A DNA stretch of 64,000 nt from Alistipes sp. (GCA_017555105.1 JAFZHB010000021.1:88929-152928); one strand, 5' to 3'. Counted from the stretch's first letter, positions 1-9,646 are shown. A program made the numbers and translations. Notes: a model not told the origin generated them from the sequence alone.

Positions 1-380
1 ATGTGACTGTGGGTGAGCGTTTCGAGTCGGATGAGGAGTTCCGCGATTGGCGCTTCCGCTACCAGAAGAGCCGCATGGAGATCGAGATGAAGCCGCAGAG
101 CGAGGGGGATACCACGCACCGTGTGGCTCCTGCCGAGAAGAAGCAGGAGAAGCCGGCTGCCGAGCCGCGTCGTGAGGAGCCGCGTGTCCAGCGATCGCCG
201 CGCAGCCATGATCTGTTGCCGAAAACGGGAGGTGCTCCCCAGGTTAGGGTCAATGAGCGTGAGCGCATCTCTGATGGTGAGTTGCGTCCGCACGACCGCA
301 TGCAGTCGCGCATGCAGCAACCGAGCTTGGAGGCTAAACCGATGGGGCAGGAGGGAATGGTTCCTTTGCAACACCGATAG
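1..380 (+). CDS. lptC: LPS-export protein LptC, C-terminal part (5' end outside window)
   Basis: Only the last ~125 residues are present; the frame is open through the left edge. The segment GERFESDEEFRDWRF resembles the end of the LptC beta-jellyroll in Bacteroidetes, where a 'G.GFES...F.DW' string closes the domain. LptC is the bitopic inner-membrane/periplasmic subunit that passes LPS from LptBFG to LptA. After this point the protein carries an unusual ~90-residue tail rich in Pro, Arg, Glu and Gln with no visible fold. The following gene (CNNM/CorC) starts 33 bases on and then a PpiD-like foldase, an order I associate with lptC in Bacteroidales, which supports the call. The family assignment rests on a short stretch plus context, so it is probable rather than certain. 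Confidence 0.68.
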   Translation, partial: VTVGERFESDEEFRDWRFRYQKSRMEIEMKPQSEGDTTHRVAPAEKKQEKPAAEPRREEPRVQRSPRSHDLLPKTGGAPQVRVNERERISDGELRPHDRMQSRMQQPSLEAKPMGQEGMVPLQHR

Positions 381-413
381 TCTCCCGATCGATTAAGTAC
401 CAATTCGCCATTC

Positions 414-1691
414 ATGATCCAGACCGCTGATATATTGACCTCGTTGCTCATCATCTTCCTGATGTGCTTGCTCTCTGCCTTCTTTTCGGGTATGGAGATT
501 GCTTTCACGAGCAAGAACCGCCTGAAATTGGAGTTGGACCGCAAGCAGAGTACCCTCTTCAATACGATTGCAGGGCTCTTTGAGCGCCACCCGAGCCAGT
601 ATATCACGACGATCCTTGTGGGTAACAACATCGCCCTGGTCGTCTATTCGCTCTGCATGTCGCTCTTGCTGCGCGGAATCTTCACGCTCTTGGGCTGGGA
701 CCTCACCGAGCAGGGCTCACTGGCGGTCGAGACGGCTGTATCGACGATCATTATCATCTTCGTGGGCGAATTCTTGCCGAAGTCGATCTTCAAGAATAAT
801 CCGAACTTCTACTATCGCACCTTTGCCCCGCTGATCTATATCTTCTACATTGTGCTCTATCCCCTGGCACGCCTCACGACGCTCCTCTCACAGGGTATTT
901 TGCGACTGGTGGGTCGCCGTGTGGAGGTGGAGGAGACGATGCCTACCTTCAACCACGACGATCTGGCTGCGCTGCTCGATGCTACGAACAACGAGACGCA
1001 GGCGGAGGCCGAGAACGAGCTAAAACTCTTCCAGAATGCGCTCGATTTTGCCGACCTGCGCGTGCGTGACTGCATGGTCCCGCGTGTCGATGTTGAGGGC
1101 GTGGATGTGGAGGCAACGATCGAGGAGCTTACCGAGCAGTTCGTCGAGTCGAAGTACTCGCGTCTGTTTGTCTGGCGCAATAACATCGACAACATCATCG
1201 GCTATGTCAACTCGAAGAGCCTCTTCCTGAATCCGAAGACGATCGAGGAGGTGCTCATGGAGGTGCACTATGTGCCCGAGACGATGCCCCTGCAGACGGT
1301 TTTGGAGCAGTTTATCAAGCACCGCTCGAGCATTGCGGTCGTGATTGACGAGTTTGGCGGTACGGCCGGCATCATCGCCCTGGAGGATGTTCTGGAGCAG
1401 ATCTTTGGCGAGATTGAGGATGAGCACGATGAGGCGGAGGAGATCGAGAAGCAGGTGGCTGACGATGAGTTTGTCTTCTCGTGCCGCTTGGAGGTTAAGT
1501 ACCTGAACGAGCGCTACGAATTGGGCATCGAGGAGAACAAGGAGTACGACACGCTGGCCGGTCTGATTATCTACCACTACGACGGAATCCCCGCCGCAGG
1601 CGAGATTTTGGTGATCGGAGGATTGCAAATCAAGATCCTTCGGACCGTTCGATCGCGTGTTGAGTTGGCGAGGGTGAAAAAAATAGGGTAG
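414..1691 (+). CDS. CNNM/CorC (HlyC) family membrane protein
   Basis: 425 residues. Three parts are visible in order: an N-terminal DUF21/CNNM transmembrane domain (hydrophobic segments within residues 1-165, including FFSGMEIAF), a pair of CBS domains (about 205-335, with DCMVPRVDV and VIDEFGGTAGI), and a C-terminal CorC_HlyC domain (about 350-425). The family comprises Mg2+/Co2+ efflux-type transporters and is often misnamed hemolysin C; CBS domains bind nucleotides such as Mg-ATP. It lies 33 bases after lptC and 72 bases before the PpiD-like gene, which has its own -7 promoter element. Substrate is not determinable from sequence. Confidence 0.9.
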   Translation: MIQTADILTSLLIIFLMCLLSAFFSGMEIAFTSKNRLKLELDRKQSTLFNTIAGLFERHPSQYITTILVGNNIALVVYSLCMSLLLRGIFTLLGWDLTEQGSLAVETAVSTIIIIFVGEFLPKSIFKNNPNFYYRTFAPLIYIFYIVLYPLARLTTLLSQGILRLVGRRVEVEETMPTFNHDDLAALLDATNNETQAEAENELKLFQNALDFADLRVRDCMVPRVDVEGVDVEATIEELTEQFVESKYSRLFVWRNNIDNIIGYVNSKSLFLNPKTIEEVLMEVHYVPETMPLQTVLEQFIKHRSSIAVVIDEFGGTAGIIALEDVLEQIFGEIEDEHDEAEEIEKQVADDEFVFSCRLEVKYLNERYELGIEENKEYDTLAGLIIYHYDGIPAAGEILVIGGLQIKILRTVRSRVELARVKKIG

Positions 1692-1718
1692 AAACGCACG
1701 CTATTCGAATAAATTTAT

Positions 1719-1726
1719 TACCTTTG
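1719..1726 (+). promoter_or_regulatory. Bacteroidetes -7 element TACCTTTG upstream of the PpiD-like gene
   Basis: TACCTTTG matches the TAnnTTTG consensus and lies 38 bases before the ATG at 1764. No clear TTG-type -33 element is seen at 19-21 bases upstream, so only the -7 box is claimed. Confidence 0.6.
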
Positions 1727-1763
1727 GAGGCTAAAACGCAAAATAATTAAATTTTCAATTTAT

Positions 1764-3782
1764 ATGATGAGCTTAAACACACTTCGTACCAAGTTTGGTG
1801 TCGTGCTGTCGGTTGTGATCGGCGTGGCCCTCTTGGCATTTATTCTCTCGTTGAAGACCGAGCTGGGCTTCACGGGCAATGATCCGAAAGTCGGCGTAAT
1901 GAACGGCGAGAAGATCAACTATTCGGAATACTACAACCGCTACGAGCAGATCAAGGCCCAGTCGGGTATGCAGGAGAGCAACGAGCAGCAGGCGGCTGCT
2001 TTGGCCAACGCTACCTGGCAGGCACTCATGACGGAGCACATCTTCGAGCCGGCTCTGGAGCAGACGGGTCTCTCCCTTTCGGAGGCCGAGCGCATGGCTC
2101 TGTTGAGCGGTGAGCAGTTCTCGCAGACGCTCTACAACGCCTTTGCTGACGCTACGGGCGCCTACAATGTAGCTGCTGTGAGCCAGTTCCTGATGGCGGC
2201 TGAGACCGATCCGCAGGCAGCTGCAGCTTGGGCTGAGCTCCTGAACCAGGTGCGCCTCGAGGTGCTGATGCAGAAGTACTACGGTCTGGTGAAGAACGGC
2301 GTGCATGTAAATCCGCTTGAGATCGCTAACGGCGTGAACGCTGCTAACGAGACCTTCAGCGGTAAGGTGATCACGAAGCCCTATTCATCGGTGCCCGATT
2401 CGCTCTTCAAGGTTTCGTCGAGCGAGATCAAGGCCTACTACAAGGCTAATAAGAACAGCTACAAGAAGCAGCCCTCGCGCTCGATCTCGTATGTTGTCTT
2501 CGAGGTAAGCCCCACGGAGCAGGATTTGGCTGCTCTGGAGCAGGAGGTGAAGCTCGTAGGCGAGGAGTTCGCAGCTACGAAGGAGCTGAAGAGCTACACG
2601 CGCTCGAACCGCTTCGGTACGATCGCTCAGAACTATGTATCGGCTGATCAGCTGATGGACGATGAGGCTGCTGCCCTGATGGCCGGCAAGACCTATGGTC
2701 CGGTGCTGAAGAACAACGAGTGGACGATGGCTCGTGCCCTCGATACGAAGATGCTGCCCGACTCGATCGGTCTGCGTCACATCGTGCTCCCCTACACGGA
2801 GACGGCTCTGGCTGATAGCCTGATGACGGTGCTGAAGGGTGGTGCTGACTTCGCAGCGTTGGCTGCTCAGTACTCGGCTGTTCAGACCGCTGCCGTAGGT
2901 GGCGAGCTGGGCGTGATGCCCTTCGCAGGCTTCCCGATGGAGTTCGTTGAGGCTCTGCAGGGCGCCAAGAAGGGTCAGGTGGTGAAGGTCGCTTCGGGCG
3001 ATGCCATCCAGCTCTTGCAGGTTACGCGCGTAGACAAGCCGACGAAGCATGTACAGGTTGCTTCGATCGTATACCCGGTTGAGGCTTCGAGCGACACGCG
3101 TCGTGTGGCTCACACGCACGCCGGTTCGTTCACGGTGAACGCCAAGGAGGGCTTCAATGAGGCTGCTACGACGGCTGCTGTTACGCCGCGCGTTGCTACG
3201 CTGCGCCAGGGTGACCGTATGATCGCCGGCCTGGAGGAGTCGCGCGAGGTTGCTCGCTGGGCCTTTGGCGCTAAGGAGGGCGATGTATCGGAGATCTTCA
3301 CGGTGGGTGATGACTATGTGATCGCTACGCTGACGAAGATCGATGAGGAGGAGTACACGAGCGTTCAGGAGGTTGCTCCGATGATTCGCCAGCAGCTGCT
3401 CCGCGACAAGAAGTATGACTATGTAGTAAACCAGATCAAGGGCGCAACGCTCGAGGAGGTTGCTGCTGAGCTGGCTGTTGAGCCGGTTGAGTTCTCGGAT
3501 GTAACCTACGGTTCGTACTACATCGCAGGTGCAGGCCTGGAGCCCCGCCTCGTAGGCGCTATCGCTACGACGGAGGAGACGGGTAAGCTGTCGGCTCCCG
3601 TGAAGGGTATGACGGGCGTATGCCTCTTCGTAGTAGACGCTGTTGAGAACAGCGAGGCACAGACGGCTGAGGCTGAGCAGGTGCGCGCGCAGGCTGTTCA
3701 GGAGAGCATCGTAGCGCAGTATGCGCTGCAGGCTATCCAGGAGATGGCAGGCGTAGAGGATCTGCGTGGTCAGTACTTCTAA
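1764..3782 (+). CDS. ppiD: PpiD-like periplasmic folding factor (SurA_N / parvulin domains)
   Basis: 672 residues. One N-terminal transmembrane anchor (VVLSVVIGVALLAFILSL, residues ~13-30) is followed by a SurA_N-type helical domain (residues ~40-260) and a parvulin PPIase domain beginning around GLRHIVLPY (~337) with the family string GGELGVMPFAGFPMEFVEA. A second chaperone-like module follows. Such proteins are membrane-anchored chaperones near the Sec translocon that help fold outer-membrane and periplasmic proteins. Codon use is extremely regular (ttc, gct, gag), as expected for a highly expressed gene. A strong terminator follows at 3801. It is one of three parvulin-type proteins in this window (others at 37325 and 38776). 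Confidence 0.87.
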   Translation: MMSLNTLRTKFGVVLSVVIGVALLAFILSLKTELGFTGNDPKVGVMNGEKINYSEYYNRYEQIKAQSGMQESNEQQAAALANATWQALMTEHIFEPALEQTGLSLSEAERMALLSGEQFSQTLYNAFADATGAYNVAAVSQFLMAAETDPQAAAAWAELLNQVRLEVLMQKYYGLVKNGVHVNPLEIANGVNAANETFSGKVITKPYSSVPDSLFKVSSSEIKAYYKANKNSYKKQPSRSISYVVFEVSPTEQDLAALEQEVKLVGEEFAATKELKSYTRSNRFGTIAQNYVSADQLMDDEAAALMAGKTYGPVLKNNEWTMARALDTKMLPDSIGLRHIVLPYTETALADSLMTVLKGGADFAALAAQYSAVQTAAVGGELGVMPFAGFPMEFVEALQGAKKGQVVKVASGDAIQLLQVTRVDKPTKHVQVASIVYPVEASSDTRRVAHTHAGSFTVNAKEGFNEAATTAAVTPRVATLRQGDRMIAGLEESREVARWAFGAKEGDVSEIFTVGDDYVIATLTKIDEEEYTSVQEVAPMIRQQLLRDKKYDYVVNQIKGATLEEVAAELAVEPVEFSDVTYGSYYIAGAGLEPRLVGAIATTEETGKLSAPVKGMTGVCLFVVDAVENSEAQTAEAEQVRAQAVQESIVAQYALQAIQEMAGVEDLRGQYF

Positions 3783-3800
3783 ACCGATCTGACGGATAAA

Positions 3801-3831
3801 AAATAGCAGCCGCGAGGCTGCTATTTTTTTT
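3801..3831 (+). terminator. Rho-independent terminator after the PpiD-like gene
   Basis: An 11-bp perfect stem AAATAGCAGCC / GGCTGCTATTT with loop GCGA, running into a T tract (3824-3831), 18 bases after the stop codon. Confidence 0.9.
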
Positions 3832-3971
3832 GTCTATAAGCAAAGATTAGACGATGATCGGGAATGAGATCAAGCGCGTCTGAAAGCCATTTAACAGCGC
3901 CGTAAACAAGTTCTTGCTACTCGGATTGTCCGAACCTCCGGTTCTCGCCCTCATCCTTGTCCAACCGGAAA
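3832..3971. other. Intergenic segment between two facing terminators
   Basis: No gene is supported. Read on the minus strand, an open frame runs from the tRNA through its terminator into this stretch and contains ARTGGSDNPSSKNLF; I take it as spurious, but the bases 3850-3955 look more GC-rich and ordered than typical spacer. The 11-mer CCGGAGGTTCG of the adjacent tRNA T-arm recurs here on the minus strand (near 3928-3938). Confidence 0.3.
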
Positions 3972-4001
3972 TAAAAAAGGACAAACCTTTCGATTTGTCC
4001 T
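3972..4001 (-). terminator. Terminator of the initiator tRNA gene
   Basis: On the minus strand, AGGACAAA and TTTGTCCT (8 bp, + coordinates 3994-4001 and 3978-3985) form a stem followed by a run of T (3973-3978 on the + strand as A), just downstream of the tRNA 3' end. Confidence 0.85.
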
Positions 4002-4007
4002 CTTTAG

Positions 4008-4080
4008 TAGCGGGGGGAGGACTCGAACCTCCGGCCTCCGGGTTATGAGCCCGACGAGCTACCAACTGCTCTACCCCGCG
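4008..4080 (-). tRNA. initiator tRNA-fMet (CAU)
   Basis: Minus-strand cloverleaf of 73 bases starting CGCGGGG, D-arm GAGC/GCTC, anticodon loop CTCATAA closed by three G-C pairs (GGG...CCC), which is the initiator signature, and T-arm GGAGGTTCGAGTCCTCC. Position 1 (C) faces U72, so the first pair of the acceptor is unpaired as required for initiators, although the classical mismatch is C1-A72. CCA is not encoded. Confidence 0.93.
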
Positions 4081-4125
4081 ATGTATCGTTGATGCGCTGT
4101 GCGCTATCTTTCGCGTTTGCAGGTG

Positions 4126-4156
4126 CAAAGATAATACAAAAAAAGGAAAACACCAA
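4126..4156 (-). promoter_or_regulatory. Promoter of tRNA-fMet
   Basis: On the minus strand TATCTTTG (4133-4126) with cTTG 20 bases upstream (4156-4154), matching the Bacteroidetes -33/-7 pattern. The start would be about 40 bases before the mature tRNA. Confidence 0.6.
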
Positions 4157-4230
4157 GAAAAAGTTGGTGAAAAATTCACTTCCTCGCGGGAGTGGTTGAT
4201 ATAGAGCCAAATAGGGCAGCAAAAAACTGC

Positions 4231-4713
4231 TTAGGCTCGTTCGTAACGCTCGAAGCGGAACGGATACGGGTAGCTTTCGCCCTGCTCGTGACGCTCGCAG
4301 GCCACCAGACGCCATGCTGTACGATCCCATTCGGGGAAGCGGGTGTCACCCTCGTAGGGGCGCTCAACGACGGTCAGATAGATCCGATCGGCCAGCGGGA
4401 GTGCCTGCTCGTAGATCTGTGCGCCACCGATGATGAAGCACTCCTCCTCGGCCGAGACGAGTGTAAGGGCCTCCTCGAGCGAGTGCGCTACCTGGCAGCC
4501 CTCGAGTGCGATCTCTTGGCGCGAGACGACGATGTTGGTGCGGTTGGGCAGGGCTCTGCCCATCGAGTCGTAGGTCTTGCGTCCCATAATGACGGGGTGT
4601 CCCGTGGTGGTGCGACGGAAGAACTGCATATCCTCCTTGATGTGCCAAAGCAGGCTGTTCTGATCGCCGATTGTGCCATTCTCGGCCACGGCTACAATGA
4701 TGGAGAGCGACAT
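4231..4713 (-). CDS. folA: Dihydrofolate reductase
   Basis: 160 residues, the usual length of bacterial chromosomal DHFR. It reduces dihydrofolate to tetrahydrofolate with NADPH and is the trimethoprim target. Visible motifs: IVAVAENGTIGDQNSLLWHIKEDM (substrate loop; the Trp and acidic residue in place), GHPVIMGRKTYDSMGRALPNRTNIVVSR (cofactor-binding GR.T motif) and FIIGGAQIYEQAL (GG cofactor motif). It is the last gene of a minus-strand run with thyA 14 bases upstream. The pairing recycles the dihydrofolate made by ThyA. Confidence 0.97.
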   Translation of the reverse strand: MSLSIIVAVAENGTIGDQNSLLWHIKEDMQFFRRTTTGHPVIMGRKTYDSMGRALPNRTNIVVSRQEIALEGCQVAHSLEEALTLVSAEEECFIIGGAQIYEQALPLADRIYLTVVERPYEGDTRFPEWDRTAWRLVACERHEQGESYPYPFRFERYERA

Positions 4714-4727
4714 CTCTTGTGGAGGTA

Positions 4728-5621
4728 TTAGAACGACATCGGGGCTTTAATAGCGGGGTGGGGGTCGTAACCCTCCAGCGTGAAATCCTCGAAGCGGAAC
4801 TCGAAGAGCGACTTGCGCTCGGGGTTCAAACGCATCGTGGGCAGCGTACGCGGCGTGCGCGAGAGCTGTTCGTCTACCTGCTCCATGTGGTTCAGGTAGA
4901 GGTGCGTGTCACCCAGCGTATGGATGAACTCACCCGGCTCGAGGCCACATACCTGCGCCATCATCAGGGTCAGCAGGGCGTAGGAGGCGATGTTGAAGGG
5001 TACGCCGAGGAAGGTGTCGGCACTACGCTGGTAGAGCTGGCACGAGAGCTTCCCGTCAGCTACATAGAACTGGAAGAGCACATGGCAGGGAGGTAGCGCC
5101 ATATCTTCCACCTCGGCCACATTCCACGCCGAAACCAGGATGCGGCGCGACTCGGGGTTGTGGCGAATCAGCTCCACAGCCGCCGTGATCTGGTCGATGA
5201 TGCCTCCATCGGCCTTGGGCCACGAACGCCACTGGTAGCCATAGACATGGTTTAGGTCGCCGAAACGGTATCCGTCGATCGGTGATTCGATGCCCGCAGC
5301 AGCCAGGAAGGTGTCGCGGTCTACGGGGAGCACACCGTGGCGGATGCAGAGCTCGTTGTAGTAACGGAAGGCATCGTTGTCCCAGATGTGTACTCCGTGC
5401 TCGACCAGGTAACGGATGTTCGTGTCGCCACTCAAGAACCACAACAGCTCGTGAATAACCCCCTTCAGGAAGACCTTTTTGGTCGTCAGCAGCGGGAAGC
5501 CGTCAGCCAGGTTGAAGCGCATCTGGTGGCCAAATACGCTCTTGGTGCCTGTGCCGGTGCGATCACCGCGCACGATCCCCTCCGTCTTGATGCGTTGCAG
5601 CAGGTCGAGATATTGTTTCAT
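4728..5621 (-). CDS. thyA: Thymidylate synthase (ThyA type)
   Basis: 297 residues. Converts dUMP to dTMP using methylene-tetrahydrofolate. Motifs: [12 protein letters not shown] at the N-terminus, the catalytic cysteine in [12 protein letters not shown], the dUMP-binding [20 protein letters not shown] and the C-terminal [10 protein letters not shown]. It is about 30 residues longer than the E. coli enzyme; the extra sequence lies around residues 85-120 ([12 protein letters not shown]... to YRFGDLN), an insertion known in other ThyA lineages. The gene follows lpxH by 9 bases and precedes folA by 14, so the three are probably co-transcribed. Confidence 0.97.
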   Translation of the reverse strand: MKQYLDLLQRIKTEGIVRGDRTGTGTKSVFGHQMRFNLADGFPLLTTKKVFLKGVIHELLWFLSGDTNIRYLVEHGVHIWDNDAFRYYNELCIRHGVLPVDRDTFLAAAGIESPIDGYRFGDLNHVYGYQWRSWPKADGGIIDQITAAVELIRHNPESRRILVSAWNVAEVEDMALPPCHVLFQFYVADGKLSCQLYQRSADTFLGVPFNIASYALLTLMMAQVCGLEPGEFIHTLGDTHLYLNHMEQVDEQLSRTPRTLPTMRLNPERKSLFEFRFEDFTLEGYDPHPAIKAPMSF

Positions 5622-5630
5622 TGTTGTGTT

Positions 5631-6362
5631 TTATTTCAAGGTGATATGGCCCGCATTGTCGAGCATGGCGTAGCTCTCGCCCTCCTCCCAACAACCGAGG
5701 TGAACCGTGTGCAGCGCCCCGTCGCGGTAGTCGCGCGGGAAGTGCATATGGCCAAAGATGTAGTGATCGATCAGCTCGGTGGCTGTTGTGGCGTGCTCGC
5801 GGGCATAGGCGATCAGCGGCTCGGTGACAGCCTCGGTGAGTGTCGAGCGTTGGTGGCGTTTGCGCGAATTACCGCTCCACCAGCGACCAAAGCGTACCGC
5901 CAGGTCGGGGTGCACGAGCCACGAGAAGAGCACGCGTGCTAAGCGCGAACGGAAGGTGGCGTTCATCGCTTTGAGCAACCAGTCGCCATCGATCTTCATG
6001 TTGTCGCCGTGGGCTACGAAGAGACGCGCTCCGCCGAGCGTCAGGATCTGCGGGGTGGTGTAGAGTTCGATGCCGCACTCGCGCGTGAGGTAATCTCCTA
6101 CCCACATATCGTGGTTGCCCGTCAGCAGCACCACGCGGATGCCGCGCTCGGTCAGCTCGGCGAGCTTGGCAAGTGAGCGTGTGAAGCCCTGCGGCACTAC
6201 GCGTCGGTACTCGAACCAGAAATCGAAGATGTCGCCTGCGAGGACGATCGTCTCGGCATCGGTAGCCACACGGTCGAGCCACGCTACGAAACGATGCTCC
6301 GTAGCATGGGCCTCGGCGGGTGTTCCTGCGCCCAGATGGATATCCGAGGCGAAGTAGTGCAT
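5631..6362 (-). CDS. lpxH: UDP-2,3-diacylglucosamine diphosphatase (LpxH-type)
   Basis: 243-residue calcineurin-like metallophosphoesterase. Metal-binding signatures are all present: SDIHLG, AGDIFDFWFEY, LTGNHDMW, VAHGDN and FGHMHFPRD. The FDFW string and the surrounding residues are typical of LpxH, which hydrolyses UDP-2,3-diacylglucosamine to lipid X in lipid A synthesis. The start codon overlaps the stop codon of the upstream lipoprotein gene by one base (TAATG), indicating translational coupling. Confidence 0.92.
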   Translation of the reverse strand: MHYFASDIHLGAGTPAEAHATEHRFVAWLDRVATDAETIVLAGDIFDFWFEYRRVVPQGFTRSLAKLAELTERGIRVVLLTGNHDMWVGDYLTRECGIELYTTPQILTLGGARLFVAHGDNMKIDGDWLLKAMNATFRSRLARVLFSWLVHPDLAVRFGRWWSGNSRKRHQRSTLTEAVTEPLIAYAREHATTATELIDHYIFGHMHFPRDYRDGALHTVHLGCWEEGESYAMLDNAGHITLK

Positions 6363-7504
6363 TAGCGGGTCAGTTCGGCGAGTTTCTTCTCCAACTCGGC
6401 ACCGCGGATGTCGCGAGCAACGAGCTCACCCTCCTTGTTGAAGAGATAGTTCGAGGGGAGCTTCTGCACATTGTAGAGGCCAAGTGCCGTCGTGGCACCG
6501 CCGCGCAGGTCGCTCACCGAGATCCAGGGCAGACCCTGCTCCTGTACGGTCGAGATCCAGAGCGGCTTCGAGGTGTCGATGGCCACCTGGTAGATCTCAA
6601 ACGGGGTCTTTGCACCCTTGTATTTCGCATAGATCTCCTTCAGCTCGGCATTCTGCACATTGCTGTTGCCCAGCTCTGCCGACCAGAACTCCAGGAGGAA
6701 GACCTTGCCCTGCAACGACGAGAGCTTGATCTTCTTGCCATACATATCGGGCAACTCCACCTCGGGGAAGGCACTCTCTACGATCTCCGAAGCCAGGCGA
6801 GCCGTGGCATCCATGCGGTCAACCTCCTTCTGCAACAGGGTCAGGTAGGGCGACTCGGGGTAGGTCTCGGCCAGCGCCTCGGCTACCATGCGGTAGTAGA
6901 TCACATCGCTCGTGCCGTTGTAGAGGTAGCGATCGCCCGGCAGACGCTGGTAGATGGCGTAAACAGCCGCCAGCGACGATTTGTTGCGGGTGATGAACTC
7001 CAACTGTGCGCGGCGTGCGCCGTAGTAGCTCTTCGAATACTGCTCCACGAGCGCCGTGCGGGCGCTCTCCGTGAGCGACTCATTGGCCGTAGCTACGGCC
7101 GTCTTCTCCAACTCCTGAGCCGAGCTGATGAACGACTGGTAGAAGTTGCGCAGCAACTCCGACTCGGTCGATCCTGCCACCGTGTAGTTGCTGGCAAGGC
7201 TGCCGGCAGCGTTGATCGTCAGGTGGTCGCCGGCTGCTACGAAGAGCGGAATGCGCTCGCCGTTGCAGAGCAGGTTGTAGAGTACGGGGCTCTTCGGAGC
7301 CTGTTTGATCTCAAAGTGGTAGTTTCCCTCGCTATCCAGCGCCGTCGAATCGACGATCTGCTGGTTGAACGATGCAGCTTGCTCCAGGTAGACGGTTTTA
7401 GCATCGGTGCCGACGAAGCGGCCGTTGATCTTCACCGTAGTGTTTTGGCAGCCGACCATGAACATCGTGGCGGCCGCGATAAGCAGGATGGGTAGTTTAT
7501 TCAT
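6362..7504 (-). CDS. DUF4369-type lipoprotein with a thioredoxin-like fold lacking the CxxC
   Basis: 380 residues. A lipoprotein signal with MVGC (Cys19) leads into a DUF4369-like beta domain (KINGRFVGTDAKTVYLEQ...), a helical middle (115-240) and a TlpA/AhpC-like thioredoxin domain from about residue 245. At the position where the active-site WCxxC should be, the sequence is EFWSAELGNS (from Trp ~274), so both catalytic cysteines are absent; the cis-Pro region KLPSNYLF is kept. It is therefore unlikely to be an oxidoreductase and may be a binding or scaffold protein. It heads the lpxH-thyA-folA run. Confidence 0.85.
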   Translation of the reverse strand: MNKLPILLIAAATMFMVGCQNTTVKINGRFVGTDAKTVYLEQAASFNQQIVDSTALDSEGNYHFEIKQAPKSPVLYNLLCNGERIPLFVAAGDHLTINAAGSLASNYTVAGSTESELLRNFYQSFISSAQELEKTAVATANESLTESARTALVEQYSKSYYGARRAQLEFITRNKSSLAAVYAIYQRLPGDRYLYNGTSDVIYYRMVAEALAETYPESPYLTLLQKEVDRMDATARLASEIVESAFPEVELPDMYGKKIKLSSLQGKVFLLEFWSAELGNSNVQNAELKEIYAKYKGAKTPFEIYQVAIDTSKPLWISTVQEQGLPWISVSDLRGGATTALGLYNVQKLPSNYLFNKEGELVARDIRGAELEKKLAELTR

Positions 7505-7527
7505 TTCGTTAAGTCTAATTCAAAAAA

Positions 7528-7535
7528 CAAAGATA
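7528..7535 (-). promoter_or_regulatory. -7 element TATCTTTG for the DUF4369-lpxH-thyA-folA run
   Basis: Minus-strand TATCTTTG about 24 bases before the ATG at 7504. No convincing -33 element. Confidence 0.55.
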
Positions 7536-7560
7536 GCCTTTTTTTGCGAATTGCGCACGA

Positions 7561-8244
7561 TTATTTCTGCGAATTGCTGTGGCGCTGGTTATTTTTTCGA
7601 TAGTTGCCGGTGTGAGGCTGCTGGCGGTTTTTCTGCTGGCGAGCCGCTCCGCGCTGTCCATTTCCCTTTTGTGGGCGTGCCGAAAAGTGCTGTTTGTACT
7701 CACTTCGGAGGTTGTTGAGTGCCGTTTCGTTCAGCTCAATCGCGCCGTCAGACATCTCCTTGAGGTCTTTTATGATCACCTCGTTGTTCGGGTGCTCCTG
7801 GTTGTATTCGTAGCTCTTGGCACGCATGTAACGCGCCAGCTGATCGGCCGCGGCGGTAGCACGCTCCTGGGGCTGATCCTTCAACGAACGAACGATGCGC
7901 TCGACATATTTGCCGTAGTGCTTGTAGGAGATGCGCCCCTGCGAATAGTTGAGCGGGCGGGGCTTGATGATCAAATCCTGACGCGACGGACGCGGGTAGG
8001 GCGAGTCGACATCGAGCTGAAAATCAGACATAATGAAGAGGTGATCCCAAAGCTTGTGCGTGAAGTCGGCCGTGTCGCGCAACAGGGGGTTCAGGTTGCC
8101 CATGACGGCAATCACGGCGCGTGCCTGACGGTTACGCTCGTAGCGATCCTCGATCTGCATCAGCGAATCGATCATCTCGTGGATGTGGCGACCATACTCC
8201 GGAAGGTAGAGCTTGCGTCGCGTGTAGTTGTAATTTTTTTTCAT
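7561..8244 (-). CDS. DUF4290 family protein
   Basis: 227 residues from the ATG at 8244 (MKKNYNYTRRKLYLPEYGRH). The frame stays open upstream to 8346, but the extra 34 residues are Cys/Ser-rich and do not look coding, so I use the internal start. The core (to about residue 170) is helical and contains the DUF4290 strings PEYGRHIHEMID and DLIIKPRPLNYSQGRISYKHYGKYVE. The last ~55 residues are Gln/Asn/Arg-rich low complexity, which suggests nucleic-acid contact. Function of the family, which is confined to Bacteroidetes, is unknown to me. Confidence 0.85.
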   Translation of the reverse strand: MKKNYNYTRRKLYLPEYGRHIHEMIDSLMQIEDRYERNRQARAVIAVMGNLNPLLRDTADFTHKLWDHLFIMSDFQLDVDSPYPRPSRQDLIIKPRPLNYSQGRISYKHYGKYVERIVRSLKDQPQERATAAADQLARYMRAKSYEYNQEHPNNEVIIKDLKEMSDGAIELNETALNNLRSEYKQHFSARPQKGNGQRGAARQQKNRQQPHTGNYRKNNQRHSNSQK

Positions 8245-8356
8245 GGTGTGTGAAATCGTTATCGGTGCGCTGCATGGGCAGTTGCACCGCTCGAAAAGTG
8301 ACCTTTCATCCCTTGAAAAGAGCCTCTTTCGACTCGTCGAGACCACGGATGCGCCA

Positions 8357-8388
8357 TTGGGTTTCGACGATAAGAATTTCTAATTTTG
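8357..8388 (+). promoter_or_regulatory. Promoter of the RpoN-type regulator gene
   Basis: TTG (8357-8359), 21-base spacer, TAATTTTG (8381-8388). Predicted start near 8395, about 30 bases before the ATG at 8425. It overlaps the opposite promoter at 8392-8421. Confidence 0.55.
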
Positions 8389-8391
8389 GGA

Positions 8392-8421
8392 CAAAAATAA
8401 GTAAAAATTCAGAATTTTCAA
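8392..8421 (-). promoter_or_regulatory. Opposed promoter for the DUF4290 gene
   Basis: Minus strand: TTG (8421-8419), 19-base spacer, TATTTTTG (8399-8392). Predicted start near 8385, giving a leader of about 140 bases. Its -7 box sits within 4 bases of the -7 box of the plus-strand promoter. Confidence 0.45.
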
Positions 8422-8424
8422 GTT

Positions 8425-9576
<1,152 letters not shown>

Positions 9577-9646
9577 GATAATCAACCGGATAAGCTATTT
9601 TTGCGAGCGGGAGCGAAAAAGTTTTTTGTAAATTTTTTGAAAAATA

